Position numbers and translations under genes: made by a program. The notes beneath the pieces were generated by a model. It was not told the DNA's origin. It ran no database searches and saw only the letters and a list, made by a program, of their open reading frames with translations. Positions 1 to 8,511 of a stretch of 64,000 nucleotides of DNA are shown here, in pieces (position 1 is the stretch's first letter; every line of letters starts with the position of its first letter). The stretch is from Kribbella soli (GTDB taxonomy: Bacteria; Actinomycetota; Actinomycetes; Propionibacteriales; Kribbellaceae). The stretch covers positions 2,761,444 through 2,825,443 of the forward strand of contig NZ_SJJZ01000001.1 in assembly GCF_004331345.1 (NCBI RefSeq), given 5' to 3'.

Positions 1-210
1 GTCGAGCGTGCGCTTCCCGAATACGGCGTCCGGGCGCGGTACGTCGTCCGGACCTTCCCGGTCGGCGAGCAGACCGTCATCGAACGCTCGCTGCAGTACC
101 GCACCGACCAGTACGTCGTAGCCGTCCGCCTCGACGCCTTCGACAACCCGGTGGCGGCGTTCCTCGCGTTCGCGGCGAAGACGCGCGACGGCTTGAAAAC
201 GCTGAGCTAG
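1..210 (+). CDS. C-terminal end of an unknown protein (5' end outside window)
   Basis: The frame is open from the first base and stops at TAG 208-210, giving the last 69 residues of a protein that begins upstream. Third codon positions are almost all G or C, which supports real coding. The tail (ending AKTRDGLKTLS) matches no family I recognise, and no motif or membrane segment is visible. It runs convergently into the pseI-type gene and the two stop codons share the tetranucleotide CTAG at 207-210. A role in surface-sugar synthesis would be only a guess from position. Confidence 0.55.
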   Translation, partial: VERALPEYGVRARYVVRTFPVGEQTVIERSLQYRTDQYVVAVRLDAFDNPVAAFLAFAAKTRDGLKTLS

Positions 211-1256
211 AGCAAATCCCAGGTGAGCGGGGTGCCGGCCTTGACGTCGGTGCGGAACGGGCGGCCCTCGACCTGCGTGAACAGGTCAGGAGCGAGGCCG
301 CCGGCCGGGCGGATCGAGCGGACGTTTTCGAAGGTGATGAGGTCGCCGGCGCGGACGTCTTGGGTGACGAAGAGGGAGCGGCGGAAGCGGAGGACGTTCT
401 GTTCTGCCTGCTTCGGGCCGATGACCGGCTCGCCTAGCGACAGTTGGGCGACCCGCGTGCTCTCGACGAGGAGTTCGAGCTCCCACGGCTCGAGCGAGAA
501 CGCCGAGTCGACACCACCGTCGACGCGCTTCAGCGTCACATGCTTCTCGATCACCGTCGCGCCGAGCGCGACCGCGGCCACGGCGGCGCCGATGCCCATC
601 GTGTGATCGGACAGGCCGACCTGTACGCCGAGAGCGTCGCGAAGGACCGGGATCCCGCGCAGATTGGACTGCTCAGGCGGCGCGGGGTAACTCGCCGTAC
701 AGGACAGCACGATGATCTGCTCGTTGCCGGTGGAACGCGCGGCGCGGACCGCGGCGTCGATGTCGGTGAGCGTGGCCGACCCGGTGGAGATGATGATCGG
801 TTTCCCGGTCTCCGCCATGCCCCGGACCAGCGGCAGGTCGCCGATCTCGTTCGACGCGACCTTGTACGCCGGTACGTCGAGCTTCTCCAGGAAGTCGATC
901 GCGGTGCTGTCGAACGCGGACGAGAACGCGACCAGGCCGAGGGACTTCGCGAGCTCGAAGATCGGCTCGTGCCACGCCCATGGCGTGTGCGCCTCCCTGT
1001 ACAGGTCGTAGAGCCGCGCCTCGCTCCACAGCTCGTGCTCCGCGGGCAGCCGGAACGCCGGCAGGTCGAGGTCGAGGGTCATCGTGTCCGCGGTGTAGGT
1101 CTGCAGCTTCAGCGCCTGCGCACCGGACTCGGCGACCGCGCGCACGATGTCCAGCGCCCGCTCAAGGTCGCCGTTGTGGTTCCCCGACATCTCCGCGATG
1201 ACGAACGGCTGGTGGTCCGGTCCGACCGGCACGCCGCCGATCTCGATCGTGCTCAT
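207..1256 (-). CDS. pseI: Pseudaminic/sialic acid synthase (NeuB/PseI family)
   Basis: 349 residues, full length for the family. These enzymes condense phosphoenolpyruvate with a 6-carbon N-acetyl amino sugar to make a nine-carbon nonulosonic acid in the cytoplasm. The N-terminal TIM barrel carries EMSGNHNGD near residue 22, KLQTYTADTMT near 50, SDHTMG near 217 and EKHVT near 238. A C-terminal SAF (antifreeze-like) domain covers roughly 285-349. The SGNHNGD form resembles PseI more than sialic acid NeuB, but the substrate is not proved. It lies 13 bases downstream of the acetyltransferase gene and is probably co-transcribed with it. Confidence 0.85.
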   Translation of the reverse strand: MSTIEIGGVPVGPDHQPFVIAEMSGNHNGDLERALDIVRAVAESGAQALKLQTYTADTMTLDLDLPAFRLPAEHELWSEARLYDLYREAHTPWAWHEPIFELAKSLGLVAFSSAFDSTAIDFLEKLDVPAYKVASNEIGDLPLVRGMAETGKPIIISTGSATLTDIDAAVRAARSTGNEQIIVLSCTASYPAPPEQSNLRGIPVLRDALGVQVGLSDHTMGIGAAVAAVALGATVIEKHVTLKRVDGGVDSAFSLEPWELELLVESTRVAQLSLGEPVIGPKQAEQNVLRFRRSLFVTQDVRAGDLITFENVRSIRPAGGLAPDLFTQVEGRPFRTDVKAGTPLTWDLL

Positions 1257-1269
1257 GCCATACCTCTTA

Positions 1270-1776
1270 TCAACGCTGCCCCTGAGTTCTACGGTCCTGC
1301 TTACGCAAGCTGATCGGAATCACGGTGATCTCGCGGCCGCCGGCGTACAGCGTCTCCGGCGTACCCTCGGCGAACCGGAACCGCCGGTTCATCTGCCGGA
1401 CCACGGTGTTGTGCTCGAGCACCTCGCCGGTGAGCACCTCGAGGCCGAGCTCGTCGAACGCGTACGCCGTGGCCTCGCGCATGATCTCGATCCACGCCGG
1501 CAGCGTCTCGCCGCGCTCCGCGAGCCCGTCGGCGTCGAGGAAGAACCCCCAGGCGCCCGACGAACCTTCGAGGTCGAAGAAGTTCACCACTCCGGCGATG
1601 CCGTCCCGCTCGTAGATCAGCACCCGCCGCGAGGGGTCGACCGAGATCTTCGCCCACCACGCCGCGTGCTCCTCGGCGGTGATCTCGTGGGAGGTGAGGC
1701 TGACGTCGCGGTTCGCCTGCTGATTCCGCAACCGCCGGATCGTGTCGACATCGTCTTCGGTCGCGGCGCGCAGCAT
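1270..1776 (-). CDS. pseH: GNAT acetyltransferase, PseH-like
   Basis: 168-residue single-domain GNAT protein. The order RRLRNQQANRD, a WGFFLDA segment and a C-terminal EHNTVVRQMNRRFRF is like PseH and related amino-sugar N-acetyltransferases, in which acetyl-CoA acylates the 4-amino group of the sugar nucleotide before pseI acts. It is first in a two-gene unit with pseI. A -10-like TAGGTT (1783-1788, minus strand) ends six bases before the ATG. The bases between, AGGAGC, could equally be a Shine-Dalgarno sequence. The pseH symbol rests on neighbourhood and general resemblance; another amino-sugar acetyltransferase is possible. Confidence 0.65.
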   Translation of the reverse strand: MLRAATEDDVDTIRRLRNQQANRDVSLTSHEITAEEHAAWWAKISVDPSRRVLIYERDGIAGVVNFFDLEGSSGAWGFFLDADGLAERGETLPAWIEIMREATAYAFDELGLEVLTGEVLEHNTVVRQMNRRFRFAEGTPETLYAGGREITVIPISLRKQDRRTQGQR

Positions 1777-1860
1777 GCTCCTAACCTAGCGTCTTCTCTT
1801 GAAGCACTTTGGTGTGTAAACATCTTTCGACTTCACCTTGAACTACGGTCGGAGAGTGAC

Positions 1861-3438
1861 ATGAGAGTCTGGCGAGCCATGGGTGTTCTGGGCGTGACAG
1901 CGGGGCTGTTGCTGAGTGGTCTGACAGGTACGGCGTCCGCAGTGCAGACGCCGGCCGATCAGCAGGCGTGTGCGCCGAACGCGTCCACCCCGCTCCGGCA
2001 GTTCCGCGCGACGTGGATCTCGTCGGTGGTGAACATCGACTGGCCGTCGAAGACCGGGCTGAGCGCCGCGCAGCAGCAGTCCGAGCTGGTCGGCTGGCTC
2101 GACGACGCGGTCCGGCAGCACCACAACGCGGTCATCCTCCAGGTCCGCCCGACCGCCGACGCCTTCTGGCCGTCCAAGGTCGAGCCCTGGTCGCAGTACC
2201 TGACCGGCAAGCAGGGCGGCGACCCCGGCTACGACCCGCTGGCTTTCGCGGTCGCCGAGGCGCACAAGCGCAACCTCGAGCTGCACGCCTGGTTCAACCC
2301 GTACCGGCTGTCGATGGGCACCGACATCAACGCGCTCATCCCGACGCACCCGGCGCGGCAGCACCCGGACTGGGTCGTCACGTACGGCGGGAAGCTCTAC
2401 TACAACCCCGGTATCCCGGCGGCCCGCAAGCTGGTCGAGGACGCGATCATGGACGCGGTCTCGAACTACGACATCGACGGCGTGCACTTCGACGACTACT
2501 TCTACCCGTACCCGGTCGCCGGTCAGGTCTTCGACGACGCCGCGACGTACGCGCAGTACGGCGGCGGCTTCTCGAACATCGCCGACTGGCGGCGGAACAA
2601 CATCGACCTGCTGATCCAGGAGCTCGGCGGGAAGATCCACGCGGCCAAGCCGTGGGTGAAGTTCGGGATCTCGCCGTTCGCCGTCTGGCGGAACAAGGCG
2701 ACCGACCCGGAGGGCACCGACACCACGGCCGGCGTGCAGACGTACGACGACCTGGCGGCGGACACCCGGAAGTGGGTCCGCGACGAGTGGATCGACTACA
2801 TCGTCCCGCAGGTCTACTGGGCCGGTGGGTTCGCGCCGGCGGACTACAACAAGATCGTGCCGTGGTGGGCGGAGCAGGTCCGCGGTACGCACGTCCACCT
2901 CTACATCGGCGAGGCGACGTACAAGGTCGGTACGTCGACGCAGTCGCCGGACTGGTCGGACCCGGCCGAGCTGAGCGACCACCTGGCGTTCGACAGCGCG
3001 ATCCCCGAGGTGAAGGGCAACATCTTCTTCTCCGCGAAGGACGTCCGTGCGGACCGGCTCGGCGCCACCACGCTGCTCAACAACACCTGGTACACGCGGC
3101 CGGCGCTGATCCCGGCGATGCCTGCCCTCGACTCGCGGGCGCCCCTCCCGGTGCACGCCGTCCACGCGTCGCGGACGAGTGACGGCGTACAGGTCAAGTG
3201 GTCCAGGACGTCGAAGGACAGCACGTCGTACGCGATCTACCGCCGGGAGCTCCGCGGCGGAGACCACTGCCCCGACAACGACGCCCGCAACCTGGTCGCC
3301 ACGGTCCGCTCCACTGGCGCGGCCCAGTCCTACACGGACACCACAGCAACGCCCGGTACGGCGTACATCTACTCCGTGACCGCGCTGGACCGGCTCGCCA
3401 ACCAGAGCATCGCTATCCCTGCAGTCATCCTGCGCTGA
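1861..3438 (+). CDS. Secreted glycoside hydrolase-like protein (GHL10/DUF187) with fibronectin III-like tail
   Basis: 525 residues from ATG 1861, chosen because GGAGAG lies just upstream and a signal peptide (residues 1-27, ending TASA) follows at once; upstream in-frame starts would bury it. The catalytic region (about 45-370) is the glycosyl hydrolase-like 10 family: FRATWISSV, LQVRPTADAFW, HAWFNPYR, DGVHFDDYFYPYP and PQVYWA are all present. Members are secreted and thought to act on cell-wall or extracellular glycans, but substrates are poorly defined. Residues about 430-525 look like a fibronectin III-type module. It is transcribed away from the pse pair and converges on the next gene. 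Confidence 0.85.
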   Translation: MRVWRAMGVLGVTAGLLLSGLTGTASAVQTPADQQACAPNASTPLRQFRATWISSVVNIDWPSKTGLSAAQQQSELVGWLDDAVRQHHNAVILQVRPTADAFWPSKVEPWSQYLTGKQGGDPGYDPLAFAVAEAHKRNLELHAWFNPYRLSMGTDINALIPTHPARQHPDWVVTYGGKLYYNPGIPAARKLVEDAIMDAVSNYDIDGVHFDDYFYPYPVAGQVFDDAATYAQYGGGFSNIADWRRNNIDLLIQELGGKIHAAKPWVKFGISPFAVWRNKATDPEGTDTTAGVQTYDDLAADTRKWVRDEWIDYIVPQVYWAGGFAPADYNKIVPWWAEQVRGTHVHLYIGEATYKVGTSTQSPDWSDPAELSDHLAFDSAIPEVKGNIFFSAKDVRADRLGATTLLNNTWYTRPALIPAMPALDSRAPLPVHAVHASRTSDGVQVKWSRTSKDSTSYAIYRRELRGGDHCPDNDARNLVATVRSTGAAQSYTDTTATPGTAYIYSVTALDRLANQSIAIPAVILR

Positions 3439-3442
3439 GCCG

Positions 3443-5911
3443 CTACGGGCTCTTGGGTCCCGGCGTGGTGGCGATCTGCGTCGGGACCGGGGTGGTGGGG
3501 AACGTCGGAGTGGTGGAGGTCGGTAGCGGGCCGGTGGGGAACGGCTGGGTCGGCTGGGTTTGGCCTGGCAACTGCGTGCCGGTCGGGAAGCTGGACGTGC
3601 TCGACGGTGTCCCTGGCGTCGCGGACGGGAATCCTGGGGTCTGAGTGGGGGACCCGGGGGTCTGCGTCGGGAAGCCTGAGGTTGGTGTGCCTGTGGGAGA
3701 CGGCGTCCTCGTCGGGAACGGGTTCTCCGGAGGCGGCGGGTAGATCTGGTAGACCCGGACGGTTCCCAGCTGGAAGCGGAGTTCGGTCAGTTTGTCCAGG
3801 TTCTTCGGCGGGGCGCTGACGCGCTCGTCGAGCAGCAGCCATTGGACGCCGTACGTCGTTCGCAGCGTCTCGATCAGCTGGCGGTTCGGGTTGCTGAACA
3901 CCTCGTCGTTCAGCCGCAGCTCCTCCTGGTTCCAGTACGGTCCCTGCACGCCCGCGGGGTAGGTGTCGTCGACGCGCGCGCGGTAGGCCCAGCCCTCCAC
4001 GAGGACGCGGCGTTCGGCGTACCCGGAGATCCAGTACGAACCCGTCTGGCAGTGTGACGCCCGCGCCTGGTGGCAGTGGACGTTCGTGGCGATCCGGTCG
4101 TTCGAGCCCGAGTTCCGCCGGATGAAGCGCGCCGCCTCGATCCCGCCCGGTGCGATCGACGCGTACGCCGTCAGCGGCGGGCTCGCGAACCGCCGTACGG
4201 ACGCCACCGTCGGCGACACCGTCGTACCGACCAGCACCGCCACCGCGATCACAGCCCAGGTACGCCGGGAACCGCGCAGGACCAGCCCGAATACGCCGAT
4301 CCCGAGCAGTGCGATCACGAGCGCGACCGTGAGGCCCTGCCCGAAGCAGTTGGCCGTCGTACACGACCTCGGTGACCGGTAGCGGCCCCAGTAGATCGCG
4401 GCGACGCCGATAGCGATCGCGATTCCGGCGATCCAGTACTGCCGGCGCTCCAGCGAACCCAGCCCCCAGGTCGCGAGCAGTACGCCGAACACGAACCCGG
4501 TCCGCACGAAGAACAGTTGGGTGTCCCCACGATCGGCCAGCAACGACGCGCCCAGCACCGCCGCCACGATCCCGAACACCAGGAACACCACCATCGGATC
4601 CCGGGCCACCCGCCGCTTGATCAGCAACGCGCCGACCACCGGCATGACCCACCCGACGACGACCACGACCGCGATCACGGTGACCGCGGATCCACCACCC
4701 ATCCGATCCGCGAGACTCTCGAACGTCGCGCCCGGATCGAACCGCACACTCGACGCAGCGCCCCGCAGTACGAAGAAGAACGTCAACGTGTAGGCCGCCG
4801 CAACGCCGATGCCGAGCACCAGCGCACGCAGGTTCAGCCGGCCCGCGCGGACCGTCAGATAGATCCAGGCGGCCGCCAGCCCCGTCGCGTACACAGGCAG
4901 GGTCGTCGCCTTCGTCAACGCCAACGCGGCAATCAGCACCCCCGCCGCGACAAAGAGCCGAAACAACTGACCCCGCGTCGTACCTGCCCGCCGTCGCAAC
5001 AGCAACGCCGTCACCGCGATCAACGGCAACAGCAGCACCGTCGAGAACGCCTGCGGCGGATTCGTCAGCCCACCGAGCGAGAACGGCCCGTCCGCGAACA
5101 CCCGGTCCGACATGGCCCACGGCCAAGCGACCAGGTCGCCTCCGGCCACGACGAGCCCGGCAGCGATCGGAGCAGCAACCGCACGACCGGTCAGCAGCAT
5201 CCCGACCGCGGCCGCACCCAGCACGGTCAGCAGGATCCAGGCGAACGGCACCATCCGATGCGTCAGTACGTCGAGCGGCACGCTGGTGATCCAGTGCGTG
5301 GACGCGATGTGGTCGTACGCCGCCCAGTGGCTCGTCAGCCACCCGCCATCGGCGTACGGAATCTTCGGCGGGAAGTGGTGCGTGATCTCGCCGGCCAGCG
5401 CGAGATTGTGCGGTGTGTCCGAGTTCGGCCGCAGCGCGTCCGATCCGTCGAGCGGGACGAGCTGCGAGCCGACCCGGACGAACCACGCCGCCGCGACCCC
5501 GACCGCGACCATCGCGCCGGCCATCGACCACCACGGCGTCGGCCGCTCCGGGAGTTTGCGACGCGGCAGCGCCCGCCACATTCCGAGCGCCAACGCCGGC
5601 ATCAGCAGAGCCGCGAACGGCATCTCGAACAGCATCCCGAGCGGGTAGAGCAGTGCCTCGACGGCCAGTCCGAACGCCGTACCCAGGATCACGTCCGCCG
5701 ACAGCCAGCCGACACCGCCGGTCAGCCGCCGCCAGAACATCGTGCCCGGTACGACGATCACGATCAGCAGATAGGCGAGGTACGCGGCCGGCATCCACGG
5801 CGGGTGCTCCTGCAGCGCCACGAACCAGGCCAACGGCAGCACAGGCAAGCTCACCAAGGCCGCGGTCCGCTTGCCGCGCCCGGCCGCACGCCGCTTCCCC
5901 GGTCTGATCAC
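3443..5911 (-). CDS. Large polytopic membrane protein with Pro/Thr-rich C-terminal tail
   Basis: 822 residues. The first 520 or so hold many hydrophobic segments (my count is 11-13), with an extracytoplasmic-looking loop around residues 150-215 (DALRPNSDTPHNLALAGEI, HHFPPKIPYADGGW). The layout resembles GT-C-type membrane glycosyltransferases or glycan-related proteins of unknown function, but I see no diagnostic catalytic motif. A soluble domain follows (about 560-720). The last 100 residues are almost only Pro, Thr, Ser, Gly, Phe and Gln in repeats such as PTQTPGFPSATPGTP, like a wall-spanning or glycosylated stalk. It ends four bases from the convergent glycosidase gene. Confidence 0.7.
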   Translation of the reverse strand: MIRPGKRRAAGRGKRTAALVSLPVLPLAWFVALQEHPPWMPAAYLAYLLIVIVVPGTMFWRRLTGGVGWLSADVILGTAFGLAVEALLYPLGMLFEMPFAALLMPALALGMWRALPRRKLPERPTPWWSMAGAMVAVGVAAAWFVRVGSQLVPLDGSDALRPNSDTPHNLALAGEITHHFPPKIPYADGGWLTSHWAAYDHIASTHWITSVPLDVLTHRMVPFAWILLTVLGAAAVGMLLTGRAVAAPIAAGLVVAGGDLVAWPWAMSDRVFADGPFSLGGLTNPPQAFSTVLLLPLIAVTALLLRRRAGTTRGQLFRLFVAAGVLIAALALTKATTLPVYATGLAAAWIYLTVRAGRLNLRALVLGIGVAAAYTLTFFFVLRGAASSVRFDPGATFESLADRMGGGSAVTVIAVVVVVGWVMPVVGALLIKRRVARDPMVVFLVFGIVAAVLGASLLADRGDTQLFFVRTGFVFGVLLATWGLGSLERRQYWIAGIAIAIGVAAIYWGRYRSPRSCTTANCFGQGLTVALVIALLGIGVFGLVLRGSRRTWAVIAVAVLVGTTVSPTVASVRRFASPPLTAYASIAPGGIEAARFIRRNSGSNDRIATNVHCHQARASHCQTGSYWISGYAERRVLVEGWAYRARVDDTYPAGVQGPYWNQEELRLNDEVFSNPNRQLIETLRTTYGVQWLLLDERVSAPPKNLDKLTELRFQLGTVRVYQIYPPPPENPFPTRTPSPTGTPTSGFPTQTPGSPTQTPGFPSATPGTPSSTSSFPTGTQLPGQTQPTQPFPTGPLPTSTTPTFPTTPVPTQIATTPGPKSP

Positions 5912-5959
5912 CGGGGAAGTCTATGGGGCGGACGAGACCGGATCGGGGCCGGTGAGCCG

Positions 5960-5999
5960 TTTACCAACAGGGAGATCACGTTTACACTCTGTAATCTCC
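5960..5999 (+). promoter_or_regulatory. Promoter with overlapping palindromic operator
   Basis: TTTACC (5960-5965) and TACACT (5983-5988) are separated by 17 bases and fit -35/-10 boxes. The -10 lies inside the inverted repeat TTACA-CTC-TGTAA (5982-5994), which is itself flanked by GGAGAT (5971-5976) and ATCTCC (5994-5999). A dimeric repressor there would block RNA polymerase. The regulator is not identified. Confidence 0.5.
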
Positions 6000-6026
6000 C
6001 AGCCCCCGCAGTGTTCGGGAGGTCCG

Positions 6027-6311
6027 ATGGTCGTGCAGCACATCGCCGGCCTGCCGGTGGAGGAGGTCCTGCTGGCGGCACTCGCCGCCGCGGGCCCGGT
6101 GATCGCCCTGATCGGCTGGGAGATCACCAGCCGGATCAAACGGTTGAAGGACCGCTGGCACTCACCAACGTCCGGCGAGGACGCGCCGTCGGGCGCGGCT
6201 GAGCGTGGCGGGTCCGCGGTGCAGACGGTTGGTGAGGGCGGGACGTCCGGCGCTAGGCTGCGGGACTATGAGTTCGGTGGATCGGAGTCGGGTCAGGGAG
6301 TTGATGGGTGA
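6027..6311 (+). CDS. Small membrane-anchored protein of unknown function
   Basis: 94 residues from ATG 6027, preceded by GGGAGGTCC as a good ribosome site and by the promoter/operator at 5960-5999. One hydrophobic stretch (about residues 8-28, LLAALAAAGPVIALIGW) is followed by a basic edge (SRIKRLKDRW) and a low-complexity polar tail, so it looks like a single-pass protein with its tail in the cytoplasm. No family recognised. Its last 44 bases overlap the acyl carrier protein start in another frame, and the tail there is compositionally weak, so the true end or reality of the last residues is uncertain. Confidence 0.45.
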   Translation: MVVQHIAGLPVEEVLLAALAAAGPVIALIGWEITSRIKRLKDRWHSPTSGEDAPSGAAERGGSAVQTVGEGGTSGARLRDYEFGGSESGQGVDG

Positions 6312-6519
6312 GGTGATGACGGCCCAGGGCCGGGCATTGCCGGCCGAGGACACGGCGGACCTGCGCGAGATCGGGTTCCGATCGCTGGACTTCTCCGAGC
6401 TGGCCCTCCGGGTGGAGGACGAACTCGGCGACGAGCTGAACTTCGATGCCCCTGGGCTGCGCCGGATCGCGACGGTCGGCGACGTACTGGATTTCATCGA
6501 GCAACTCCAGTCGGCGTGA
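6268..6519 (+). CDS. Acyl carrier protein
   Basis: 83 residues, normal for a discrete ACP. GFRSLDFSEL carries the serine (residue 39) that would receive 4'-phosphopantetheine; acidic helices II and III follow (EDELGDELNFD). The start at 6268 fits the family length; an upstream in-frame start would add an unlike extension. TAGGCT (6254-6259) sits eight bases before the ATG, a leaderless-type promoter. The stop overlaps the GTG of the AMP-ligase by four bases, and an SDR gene follows, so acyl loading and reduction in one pathway are likely. It lies apart from any visible fatty-acid synthase genes. Confidence 0.88.
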   Translation: MSSVDRSRVRELMGEVMTAQGRALPAEDTADLREIGFRSLDFSELALRVEDELGDELNFDAPGLRRIATVGDVLDFIEQLQSA

Positions 6520-7769
6520 CGGCCCCGATGGCCGGCCGGCGCCGCACCACCGCGCTGATCGGCGACGACAACACCGTCGTCGTCGCAGGTAAGCGCCTGA
6601 CCTGGCGGACGCTGCGCAAACTGCCGCAACTGCCGTCGCCCGCAGCCGTCCTGGTCGACAACGGCGCCGACGCGCTCGCCGCCCTGCGCCACCATGCTGT
6701 GCACGGCACCGAGTTGCTGGTCGCCACCGAGTCCCGCGTCGACGAGCGCATGCGGGAGGAGCTGGGCGAGTCCGGTTTCGCGATCGTCCTGCCCGATGGG
6801 GCAGTCACTCTCCCGCGGCTGAAGCGCGTGGAGGAGTCAGGCCGGGCCTGGCTGCTCACTTCCGGCTCCACCGGCCGCCCGAAGCGCATCGGCCACACCC
6901 TGGAGTCCCTGACGACCGTCACCGCCGACCAACCCCCGCGCACTTGGCTGTTGCCGTACTCGCCCGGGACCTACGCCTGGTGGCAGGTCGTCACGCTCTC
7001 ACTGACCCAGGCCGATCAGGGCCTGGTCGTGATCGAGCCGCACGAGCTCGAGGACTGGCCGAAGATCGCGACCGAGCACGGCGTCACGGCAGCCTCGGGT
7101 ACGCCGACCTTCTGGCGGCAGGCCATCTACCGGGACGCCGACGCGCTCGCCGGCGTACCGCTGGAGCAGATCACGCTCGGCGGCGAGCCCGTCGACCAGG
7201 CGATCCTCGACCAGCTCCGGGAGATCTTCCCGACGACGCGGATCTCCTGGATCTACGCGTCCTCCGAGGTCGGCGCCTCGATCGTGGTGCACGACGGCAA
7301 GGCCGGGTTCCCCCGGACCTGGCTGGACCGCGACCCGCACCCGGAGCGCCCGGTCCTGAGCGTCGACGGCGACGAGCTCGTCATCCGCTCGCCGCACCAC
7401 GGCGCCGGCCAGATCGGCGCGGTCCACACCGGCGACCGGATCGAGTACGACGGGGATCGCGTGCTGATCACCGGCCGCCTGGACACCGACGAGATCAACG
7501 TCGGCGGGTCCAAGGTCTCGGCCGGCGTGGTTCGCAACGTGCTGATGGGGCACCCGGGCGTGTCCTGGGCGCGGGTCTTCGCCCGCAAGGCGCCGCTGGT
7601 CGGCCGGATGGTCGCGGCCGAGGTCGTCCCGAACCGGTCGCTCGGCCCGATCACGGACGCCGACCTGGTCCAGTGGTGTTCGACCCGGTTGCCGGACTAC
7701 GGCGTACCGCGACGGATCAAGTTCCTCGACCAGATCCCGCAGAAGGAAACCCTGAAGAGCGATGTCTGA
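6516..7769 (+). CDS. ANL-superfamily AMP-forming acyl/aryl ligase (stand-alone, short)
   Basis: 417 residues, starting at GTG 6516 in a GTGA overlap with the ACP stop. The adenylation P-loop is LLTSGSTGRPKR (about 113-124), then LGGEPVDQ, YASSEVG, HTGDRIEYDGD and the hinge/A8 region GRLDTDEINVGGSKV. The C-terminal lysine region reads IPQKETLKSDV. Enzymes of this kind activate a carboxylic acid as acyl-AMP and pass it to CoA or a carrier protein; the neighbour ACP is the obvious acceptor. The N-terminal subdomain is about 100 residues shorter than in typical acyl-CoA synthetases. The substrate is unknown. Confidence 0.85.
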   Translation: MTAPMAGRRRTTALIGDDNTVVVAGKRLTWRTLRKLPQLPSPAAVLVDNGADALAALRHHAVHGTELLVATESRVDERMREELGESGFAIVLPDGAVTLPRLKRVEESGRAWLLTSGSTGRPKRIGHTLESLTTVTADQPPRTWLLPYSPGTYAWWQVVTLSLTQADQGLVVIEPHELEDWPKIATEHGVTAASGTPTFWRQAIYRDADALAGVPLEQITLGGEPVDQAILDQLREIFPTTRISWIYASSEVGASIVVHDGKAGFPRTWLDRDPHPERPVLSVDGDELVIRSPHHGAGQIGAVHTGDRIEYDGDRVLITGRLDTDEINVGGSKVSAGVVRNVLMGHPGVSWARVFARKAPLVGRMVAAEVVPNRSLGPITDADLVQWCSTRLPDYGVPRRIKFLDQIPQKETLKSDV

Positions 7770-8511
7770 AGCCCCCAGTGTCGTCCCGCCGGCCTCGGTC
7801 GTGCTGGTGTCGGGCGGTTCCCGCGGTCTCGGCCTGGCGATCGTCACCGACCTGCTCGCGGCCGGTCTCAAGGTCGCCGCGTTCGCCCGTACCGTCACAC
7901 CGGAGCTGACCGCGCTCGGCGAGAAGTTCCCGGACCACCTGCACTACGGCTCCGTCGACGTCAACGATGCTGCGGCCGGGCAGGCGTTCGTCAAGGCGGT
8001 CGAGAGCACGCTCGGCCCGATCGATGCCTTGGTCAACAATGCGGCGATCGGCCAGGACTCGTTGCACGTCCACACCTCGGCCGACCACCTGGCCGAGATC
8101 ATCCGGACGAACCTGACGTCGCCGCTGATCCTCACCCGCTTCGTGCTGCGCCGGATGCTGGCGAAGGGCCTGAAGGGCCGGATCGTGAACATCACCTCGA
8201 TCTGCGCGCAGCGCGGCTATCCCGGCCTGGTCGCGTACTCGGCCACCAAGGGCGGGATGGACGCGGCCACCCGTTCACTGGCTCGTGAACTCGGCGGCCG
8301 CATCCTCGCCAACGCGGTCGCACCGGGGTTCTTCGCCTCGGAGATGTCCGCGGTTCTCGGCCAGACCCAGCTCGACCAGATCGTCCGCCGCACGCCGACC
8401 GGTCACCTGACCGAGCCGGAGGACGTGCTTCCGGTCGTCCGCATGCTCCTGCTGGAGAACACGAACCTCAACGGCCAGGTGCTGGTCGTGGACGGCGCTG
8501 CTTCGATCTAG
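7762..8511 (+). CDS. Short-chain dehydrogenase/reductase, FabG-like
   Basis: 249 residues, classical SDR length. The NAD(P)-binding loop is SGGSRGLG (17-24), the structural motif is NNAAIG near 90, and the catalytic set is a serine in ITSICAQRG with YSATK (YxxxK) about a dozen residues later. It starts at ATG 7762, eight bases inside the ligase gene, so translation is coupled. In this ACP-ligase-SDR order it most likely reduces a 3-ketoacyl group on the carrier protein or a sugar keto group. Its stop shares CTAG (8508-8511) with the convergent FAD enzyme. Confidence 0.88.
   Translation: MSEAPSVVPPASVVLVSGGSRGLGLAIVTDLLAAGLKVAAFARTVTPELTALGEKFPDHLHYGSVDVNDAAAGQAFVKAVESTLGPIDALVNNAAIGQDSLHVHTSADHLAEIIRTNLTSPLILTRFVLRRMLAKGLKGRIVNITSICAQRGYPGLVAYSATKGGMDAATRSLARELGGRILANAVAPGFFASEMSAVLGQTQLDQIVRRTPTGHLTEPEDVLPVVRMLLLENTNLNGQVLVVDGAASI

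Noticed and set aside
4517..6202. Plus-strand open frame of about 560 codons opposite the large membrane protein
   Set aside because: It is Arg/Gln/His-rich antisense sequence with no domain; the minus strand has clear membrane segments and normal codon use.
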